64,000 nucleotides of DNA from Basidiobolus meristosporus CBS 931.73 (taxonomy: Eukaryota > Basidiobolomycota > Basidiobolomycetes > Basidiobolales > Basidiobolaceae). The notes beneath the pieces are model-generated. The model worked only from the letters and a program-made list of their open reading frames with translations, did not search any database and was not told where the DNA came from. The stretch is taken from contig MCFE01000288.1 in NCBI GenBank assembly GCA_002104905.1, positions 1-64,000 of the forward strand. The letters are read 5' to 3'. Shown in pieces: positions 57,114 through 64,000 of the stretch. The translations under genes and the position numbers were made by a program. Every line of letters starts with the position of its first letter. The first letter of the stretch is position 1.

Positions 57114-57323
57114 TCAACAAAGAAAGCAAAGCACTACTCTGAGCAACATAAGTAAGATTAAATAATATCACCAGTTACTATATTAGCCTTTAGCCAACAA
57201 TCTAGCCTTTTACTTATCAATGGCACTATTTGAGGTAATCTTGAACATGTAGACCCATCTACATTCTATTGGCTTTCTCCCATTTAGTAAGTCTATCAGT
57301 TCCCACGTTTTTGCCTTGATCAG

Positions 57324-59690
57324 TCATTGTAACTCCTCCTGCATGGCTTGTTGCCACATACTAACATTGGGACTTTGCATTGCCCGTTCCAAATTCTGAG
57401 GTTTGGCACATAAGGCAAGATAAGCCTCTTCATGATCATTGGATATCTGCCACCTGGATCCACGGGCATCTCTTATTCTGTTAGATCTCCTAACTGGATT
57501 AATCTGCTCTGATCTGGAACTGGTAGAATTATCTTCCGTATCTTGCTGAATTAGGCATCTATCTTTGTCATTAGTGTTGATTGCATCATTAGATGGCTGG
57601 CCAACAGTTTTAGTGGATTTGTGATATGAATTCCCCTCAAATACAATGTCCCTGCTCTTGATTAGCTTCTGAATTTTGCCATCATACACTCTATACCCTT
57701 CAGTATCATCACAATACCCAAGAAAGATCACTTTCCTACTCTTTGGTTCCAACTTTGAGCATTTTTTGTCAGGGAAGTGATAAAAAATTTCACTGCCAAA
57801 GATCTTGAGGTGCTAGAGATCAGGTTTCTTGTCTCTATATTCTTCAAAGGGTGTAGAATCACGCAGTGCTGTTGTTGGGCATCTAGTCTTGCTGTATACC
57901 ATGGTAGGAAGAGATTCAGCTCAAAACTTGTAGTCCATATGGATCTTCCCATCTCTACTATTGTTCTATTTACACGTTCTGATACTCCATTTTGCTGTGG
58001 AGTATGAGGAACTGTGGTCTGCTGAAGTATACCAGTAGATTAGCAGTATAGTGCAAACTCCTCTGGATGGTATTTTCCTCCATTGTCACTTTGAGGAACT
58101 TTCAATTTACACCCATTTGTGTTTGTGCCATATTCTTGAAGTGCTTAAACGTCTCTAAAGCATCTTCCTTTGCTTTGAGGAAGTACACCCATGTATATCT
58201 TGTTTTGTCAGCAATAAACGTCATAAAGTATCTCTTGGCTCCAAAGGACAGTGTTCTCATAGGGCCACATATGTCTGAGTGTACAATAGCCAATATTTTC
58301 ATTGCATAGCTTATTTGCTGTATGAACATCCCTTACAAACACTCAGTTTGATCAGAGTTGAGTATTTTAGGCCCAAAACAAGCTGATTTTTCACCAATTG
58401 GCTCATTTTCTCTTCCCAATGTGTCCTAGCCTCCTATGTCACATCTCCCAGTTGGTTTCATTAGTTTCAGCAATGTTGACATACTCAGGCACAATGATCT
58501 TGCATTGTAGCTTGTATATAGTGTGATCTCTGATTCCCAAAGCTAAATTTTGTCCATTTGTACTCAATATTGAGCAGCTCATCTTAGTAAAAACAAATTT
58601 CAGTCCCTGAGCAGTTACTTTACTGATTGAGAGCAGGTCCGTAGCTATTCCAGGTACATAGAGTATGTCAGTTAGTCTTGCTGTTGTTGCCCCTAAGCTA
58701 TTGCTCATATTTAGTTGTATAGGCCCACTGGTGGTAGCCTTCAGAGCAGAGTTATCTCCCAGATAAACCTTTCTTACAGTAATAGTCTTTAAGTTGCTGA
58801 ACCACTCCTTTATACAACAAATATGCTGTGATGCTCCAGAGTCAGTATACTGTTCATTATTTGGTTACTTGCACTCTCTTATACAGTTACAAATAACAGT
58901 TCATCAGTAGTTATATGGTTTGCCTGCTCTTGTGTTTGTTTTTTGTCCGCTTGTTTCTTCTTGCATTCTCTTGCCCAGTGTCCTGGCTTTTTACAGTAGT
59001 TTTAGCAACCAGGTTTTCTTTGGTATTGTTGCTTCCCCTTCTTTTCTGAGTGTCCTGTCTGAACTGAATAAAGCATTATCTTTGATTTTCTCTGCGTGAT
59101 CATTATGTCTGGGTTCTTCATGGAGAAGTCTTTCTTTTGACATAGTCTAAAGTCAAATTGTCTTTTCTGCTTTCAAAAGAGAGTATGAGTGGCTCATACT
59201 TGTCTGGTAGGTTGCAAAGCAGACAGAGTATATTTTCTTCATAATCAACATCAGCATTAATACTATAAAGTCATTCTGTAAGTGTCTCCATTCTGGTAAT
59301 GAGTTGTAGCATGTCATCATCTGGCATCTTCCTCATGTTGAAGAACTTTCATTTTAAATAAAGCTTGCTTGATACTGACTTTGCTCTAAAGATCTTCTCT
59401 AGGGAATCCTATGCTGCTTTGGCAGTATATGAGGCATGGATTTGTCAATGAAGGAATCTTGCACATTGATACATATGGCATTAATGCCTTCTCTCCTTTT
59501 GTGAACCTTCTCCACTTCTTCTGCTGTTCCTTTGGGCTCATCTTCTTTTCCTGTTACTATATTCCAAAGCTTCCTTTCCTCAAGGTGTATCTGCATCTTG
59601 ATCATCCAAAGTCCGTAGTTCTTTACATCAAATCTCTTCTTCACAGGGAAGACATTTGTGTTGTTCTGTTTGCAGGTAGAGTTATCTTTA
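57324..59690 (-). pseudogene. CopB-2 gag and integrase remnants
   Basis: Gag pieces: YGLWMIKMQIHLEERKLW near 59600 and the ESRKDNLTLDYVK region near 59160. Protease-to-integrase linker: GATTARLTDILYVPGIA (58690). Integrase: VHSDICGPM near 58280, and the C-terminal KVIFLGYCDDTEGYRVY (57740) followed by the low-complexity linker to RT (NPVRRSNRIRDARG). Frames change at least five times. The zinc-knuckle Cys residues are partly lost. Confidence 0.8.
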
Positions 59691-59721
59691 GAATAGATTG
59701 AGGCAATTGGGGCTCATAACC

Positions 59722-60090
59722 TGTTGCAATTTAAGAAGTGATTTGGATATAAGGAGCTTATGAAGAAGAAGGGATAATAGTTGAACTATTGGTTAATAAT
59801 AATGAAGCACAGTGTTTATACCTTGGTAGAAGTAATAGAGCTGTAACACTAAGTAAGGAGGGTTTCTCAATATTCAGGAGCATTTTGTAAGAGTTTCAGG
59901 GTTGGTACATAATGTTTAGTAAAAGTGCTAATTTGATCCTCACAATAGGCAAATAATTATAAGATTGTAGATATGAAGAAAGTGGCAAATTTAGAGCTGT
60001 CAACTAGTCACACAGTAACCAAGACTAGTTCAGAATTGCTAAGTGAATTTATAGCAGCTGAATGATACCAAATAGTCCAATATTTCAACT
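59722..60090 (-). repeat. 5' LTR of CopB-2
   Basis: 369 bp, TGTTGCAATTTAAG to ATTTCAACT (last base changed from A). Uninterrupted at the position where the hairpin MITE sits in CopB-1. Confidence 0.92.
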
Positions 60091-60575
60091 CAATCTCTGT
60101 GTTTTGGTATAGTAGGGTGTTTAAGGCTTACTCTCATGGCAGTTGCCCAGTAATATGTACTTTTTACACTTTCTGGATTCAATTTGACTCATATCTGGGT
60201 AGTTTTGTGGCATATGCAGTATACCCAAATATCCATAGGTGTTCTGCGCTTGGTCAGCATTCATCCCATTCCTTAAATGGAGTATAATCACAAAGCACTC
60301 TGTTATAACTTGTATTTGCCAGTTACACAGCTGTGGCAACTGACTCTGCCCAAAAATCGTAAGATAATTCTTGATCATGGATCATAGATCATGCTATGAA
60401 GTGGATGAAATATTTTGAGGTATGTTATCCACCATTGTCGGTGCATATTTTCTTGATTTTTTCACCAGTTTCTCTCTCTACTATGGCTTTAAGCTCCCTG
60501 GACTTAGACAGAGCTTCTTCCTTTCTCTCCATGAAGTAGACCCACATGTATCTTGTATTATCATCAATAAAGGAA
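60091..60575 (-). mobile_element. CopA integrase fragment, host of CopB-2
   Basis: Minus-strand CopA integrase: the C-terminal region beside the CopB-2 LTR, then DNGG-like sequence near 60440 and the WVYFMERKEEAL line near 60530. It may be the rest of CopA-6 (39621-40139). At about 60575 it meets a CopA copy in the opposite orientation. Confidence 0.7.
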
Positions 60576-63294
60576 TGCTTTCTGTTATCACAGAAGACAC
60601 CTACCAGTCATGTTCAGCCGCTAAGAAAATATATCTGAGACAAAAAATCTTTACTACAAAGATGCTGCCAGGAGAAAAAATCAAAAAGCTAATTGACAGA
60701 ATTACCCTGTTGGTAGATGACATAGAATCTGTGGGTGTACCAACTACTGATGAAGATGTGATGGTTACCATCTTGAATAGCCTGACAGACAGATTTCAGG
60801 GCGTTGTATTAGCCCTAGAGTCCAGAACTGAGGATTTGATCTAAATTATGTATATGGAAGGCTCTTGGATGAAGAATGAAGAAAATCAAGTGCTAATAAG
60901 AAGGAAGAAGAAAATGCTATAGTAAGCAATAATCACCCACAAAGAAGGTGCCCTAGACCCTACAAAGGCAACAGCAACCTGTTTTGTAACTACTGCAAAA
61001 GGAAAGGATACACAGTAGACTAGTGTCTCAAAGAGAGATAATTAACAAAAGATGCCTGAAAATGAAAATACTGCAACAACTGAAGATAGACTATTCATAT
61101 CTGCACTAAATATGACGCAAACAAGGATTCTGAGATGAGGTACATTGACTTTGGAGCATCTCAACATTTTACACTCCAAAAAGAGCTTTTTACCTAATAT
61201 CAAGAAATTACAATTAAGTAGGTTGTCATGGGTGACAATAGAATGCTTGATGTAGTAGGAAAAGGAACTCTCCAGGTAAACCTAAGAAGCAGTACAGGAA
61301 GGAAGCTGCACACTGATCTTTAAAAGAGTACCCTATGTACCAGAAATAGCCAAGAACCTACTATCTGTAAGCTAGGCCACTGCAGAATGACTTTGGGTCA
61401 GCTTTGACAACTCTGTCTGCAAGATCACTGATCAAAATGGTGCCCATTTTGCATTGGGTATCAGAGATCAGAATCTATACAAGTTGACTTATTATCCATC
61501 ATATTTGGAAGCCAATATAAGTAACTTATATGAAGAAACACCAATCCTTTGCCACTGGAGATATGGGCACATCAATTTTGAGTATTTGTGCAGAATGATC
61601 AAAGACCAGCCAATATCTGGTGTAAGAGTTGATATCCCCGCTATTTTGGAACACTGTGAAGCCTGCATATATGGGAAATAAGCCAGACAACTGTTCAAGA
61701 GCTCTGGGTTAGTCAAAATTAAGAAAATATCAAATCTAATTCACTCAGATCTGTGTGGACCTATGCAAAATTTATCCTTGGGCAGGATGAAGTATTCAAT
61801 CACTTTTATTGATGATTATACAAGGTACACGTAGATCTGCTTCATGGAGAGAAAAGAAGAAGCCCTGGCCAAGCCCAGAGAGCTTAAAGCCAAGGTGGAG
61901 AGAGAAACTGGTGAAAAAATCAAGAAAATATGCTCTGACAATGGTGGATAATATACCTCAAAACTCTTCATCCACTTCTACAAAACTAATGGGATAAAGC
62001 AAGAGACTACAGTCCACACTCCCCTCAGCAAAATGAAGTAGCAGAATATGCTAACAGAACAAAAATTGATATGGCAAGATCCATGATCCATGATTGATAA
62101 TTATCCTACAATTTTTGGGCAGAATGAGTTGCTACAGCTGTATACCTTAAGAATAGGAGTTACATCAGGATACTTTGTGATTCTGCCTCATTTCAAGCAT
62201 GGTACTGATACATACCAAGTGCAGAAAATCTAATGATATCTGGGTGTACAGCATATGCCAAGAAACTACCTGAAAATCAGTCATAATTAGAGCCAAAAAG
62301 TGTAAAATGCATGTTTTTGGGCCACTGCATTGCAAGTGAAGCATGCAGTCTCTACATTACCAAAGCAAAGAAGCTAATCAAGTCCAGGGATGTGTTGTTT
62401 GAAGAAAATTCAAAAATTTCACAAAAAATGACATCAGATGATGACAAAAATGTGATCACAAGTACACCAATTGTCAGGTTTGAAGCAGAGCAAAATAATT
62501 AAGATCTTTTCATCACAGAGGACTCTACAACTATGGTTCAGCCTGAATTAGTGCCCAGGTATGTCCCAGAAGTGATCAATCCTGTAACAAATGCCTGGAG
62601 ATCCAATTGGACAAGAAATAGCCCAAATTACTTTTACAATGAGGGTACAAACTTAGACCATGCCTATTCAGTCCATATTTATGAACCCCAGACTGTTAAA
62701 GAGGCTCTAAATAGCCCTCAGACAAGGTTTTGGTGATCTGCAATGACTGAGGAATATCAGGCCCTGATGGAAAATCAAACTTGATACTTAGTCAATTTAC
62801 CAATCAACCAAAAATCAGTTGGATGCAGAAGGGTCATCAAGACACTATACAGGGCTGATGTTACAATTAGAAGATACTAACCAAGACTTGTGGCCAAGGA
62901 ATGCTCAAACAAAAGGACTTGACTATACTGAGACCTTTGCACCGGTTGCCAAGTTTAATTCCATTGGATTGATATTGGCTATTGCAGCCAAATATAAGTT
63001 TTTGATTCATGAAATGGATGTAAGAACTCTATTTTGAATGGAGAACTTGATGAGGAAGTGTATATGAACCAATCTGATGGGTTTGTTGACCAAAATAAAC
63101 CCAATTTAGTCTGCAAGCTCAAAAATTCTCTATATGGTCTCAAATATTCACCAAGAGCCTGGATTTGCAAGATAGGTTCATATTTAGATACTTTGAGTTT
63201 CAAAAGGAGTAATGCTGACTATAGTATATACTATAATCCAGATAGAGCAAATCCAGTTCTATTAGCTCTATATGTGGATGATCTTATTATAGCT
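60576..63294 (+). mobile_element. CopA-7, truncated copia-like element
   Basis: Plus strand, starts inside gag (TYQSCSAAKKIYLRQKIF; ITLLVDDIESVGVPTTDEDV to 60843), then a protease region near 61140 (YIDFGASQHF), GAG-pre-integrase (61454-61681), integrase (61740-62440, with a PKSVKCMFLGHC-like end), and RT to YVDDLIIA at 63293, where it is cut by GypB. Several stops and frame changes. The gag zinc knuckle has lost its second half. No LTR is present. Confidence 0.85.
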
Positions 63295-64000
63295 GCTGTG
63301 GTGGTGTATATTGTCAGGCTCCTTATCTTCTTCTATAAAAAGTTGTGTCTTCTGGCAAGCAGTATGTGTCCTCTTATTGTTGGGTGTTACCCCACAGAAT
63401 GTTGATTGTAGTCCTGGGTTTGATCCCTGAATAGTGTACCACACTGACCCATCAGAATAGTTGGTAGTTGTAGCCTTAGTACTGGTCTTCCATGGTCTGC
63501 CTAACAGAAGGTCAAAGTTTGCCTTCTGGCAGATAAAGAGGGGAAGCCAGACCTTGATTCCTTGTACCTCAATAGAGAACTTGTGCACAACACCATGGAG
63601 TGGGCTAGATCCCAAGCTTGCATCAGTTGTGTTCCATGCAATATCTCTGTAAACAGGCAGTAGCTCCTTGCTTTTAAGTGTCTTCCAGAAGTCTAGCGGC
63701 ATAACACAAATCTCTGAGCCACAGTCAATATGGCAGTCAACAGGGTCATCATATATATACCCTTTCACCACAGCAGTTGCACAGAGTAAAAGGTCTTGTA
63801 CTTAGTAGTGTTGTCATCCTTTTGGTGGTCTTCATGGTTTGTCTGAATTATATGGGTGTCCATATGTTCAACAGCTTGTCTTCTTGTTCTAAGCTGCTCA
63901 TCAAAGGTCTTCCTAACAGACACTGATACACCCATGATTTCTCCAACCAACACAGTGGGGTTCTGCTTCAGCAGCTTCTCAGTAACCAGTTGAGGGCTTC
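63295..64000 (-). mobile_element. GypB, Ty3/gypsy-like element running off the window
   Basis: Minus-strand coding sequence joined to CopA-7 at about 63295. A retroviral-type aspartic protease is seen in 63771-63295: VDCHIDCGSEICVMP (DCGS for DSGS/DTGS) and NFDLLLGRPW. Upstream (63953-63765) the same protein continues with VLVGEIMGVSVSVRKTF and TRRQAVEH; a stop or frame change lies near 63765. RT would lie left of 63295 but is replaced by CopA-7, so this copy is truncated there. Confidence 0.75.

Larger units (their letters stand above)
40140..57182. mobile_element. Harb-2, Harbinger-like transposon split by two LTR retrotransposons
   Basis: Left terminus AGACTTGTTCCATTGTAC at 40140, then the ORF2-side noncoding end up to 40487. 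The sequence resumes after CopB-1 at 49325-49722 and again after GypA at 54632-57182. With the two insertions removed the pieces follow the Harb-3 order exactly. ORF2 is on minus, the transposase on plus. The transposase-side terminus is missing; the copy ends near 57182, where minus-strand CopB sequence begins. Core length without insertions is about 3.3 kb, close to the 3435 bp of Harb-3. Confidence 0.88.
57183..60090 (-). mobile_element. CopB-2, copia-like element lacking its 3' half
   Basis: Minus strand: 5' LTR (60090-59722), primer-binding site GGTTATGAGCCCC, gag (59690-59140), zinc knuckle and protease region, integrase, and only the start of RT (about 57330-57183, CRWV-like region). 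RT core, RNase H and 3' LTR are missing at the junction with Harb-2. It supplies the uninterrupted versions of both CopB-1 insertion sites. The LTR abuts minus-strand CopA integrase on its right. Confidence 0.88.

Noticed and set aside
48204-59721. GGGGCTCATAACC as part of a tRNA-Met gene
   Set aside because: Both hits lie exactly beside copia LTRs and lack the rest of a tRNA; they are primer-binding sites.

Overview
The window looks like a piece of a fungal nuclear genome. It carries a class IV chitin synthase, a cytosolic-type pyruvate carboxylase, glyceraldehyde-3-phosphate dehydrogenase and a GATA zinc-finger protein. Introns are short (54-77 bp) with GTATGT/GTAAG-type donors and TAG/CAG acceptors, and three genes have TATA boxes about 60 bp before the start codon or before a leader intron. 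I cannot fix the phylum; an early-diverging (zygomycete-grade) fungus is a guess.

The window has two compartments. Positions 1 to about 14.7 kb are ordinary gene-bearing DNA with normal CpG content: a GATA factor (274-1515, -), pyruvate carboxylase (3770-7352, +), GAPDH (7997-9010, -) and chitin synthase (11264-14120, +). At about 14.74 kb, inside the first exon of a predicted two-exon gene with a chromodomain-like C-terminus (14499-15496, +), CpG almost disappears. Everything to the right is AT-rich, CpG-poor and built almost wholly of transposons.

The transposon part (15.7-64 kb) contains at least three Ty1/copia-like families, two Ty3/gypsy-like families, a PIF/Harbinger-like DNA transposon family and a long-hairpin MITE. 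The names used here are mine. CopA has a ~348-bp LTR and at least seven copies or fragments. CopB has a 369-bp LTR and two copies. CopC is very decayed. GypA has a ~368-bp LTR and GypB runs off the right edge. Harb has two divergent genes with AGACTTGTTC termini. From 39.6 to 60.6 kb the elements are nested: a CopA remnant holds Harb-2; Harb-2 holds CopB-1 (perfect 5-bp duplication GGTAT) and GypA; CopB-1 holds Harb-3 in its gag (duplication ATA) and the 732-bp hairpin MITE in its 5' LTR (duplication AAT). Other copies in the same window give the empty sites.

Two mechanistic points stand out. The copia families have primer-binding sites matching the anticodon arm of initiator tRNA-Met (half-tRNA priming), and in CopA-1 this site also contains the gag start codon. 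Decay is mostly by point substitution: CpG to TpG/CpA, and Gln codons to stops. CopA-1 keeps one reading frame over about 1230 codons with five stops and no frameshift until its extreme end. This fits methylation- or RIP-like mutation. Only the Harb-3 transposase (44384-45268) is an open frame with a complete DDE triad.

No rRNA, tRNA or CRISPR array was recognised.
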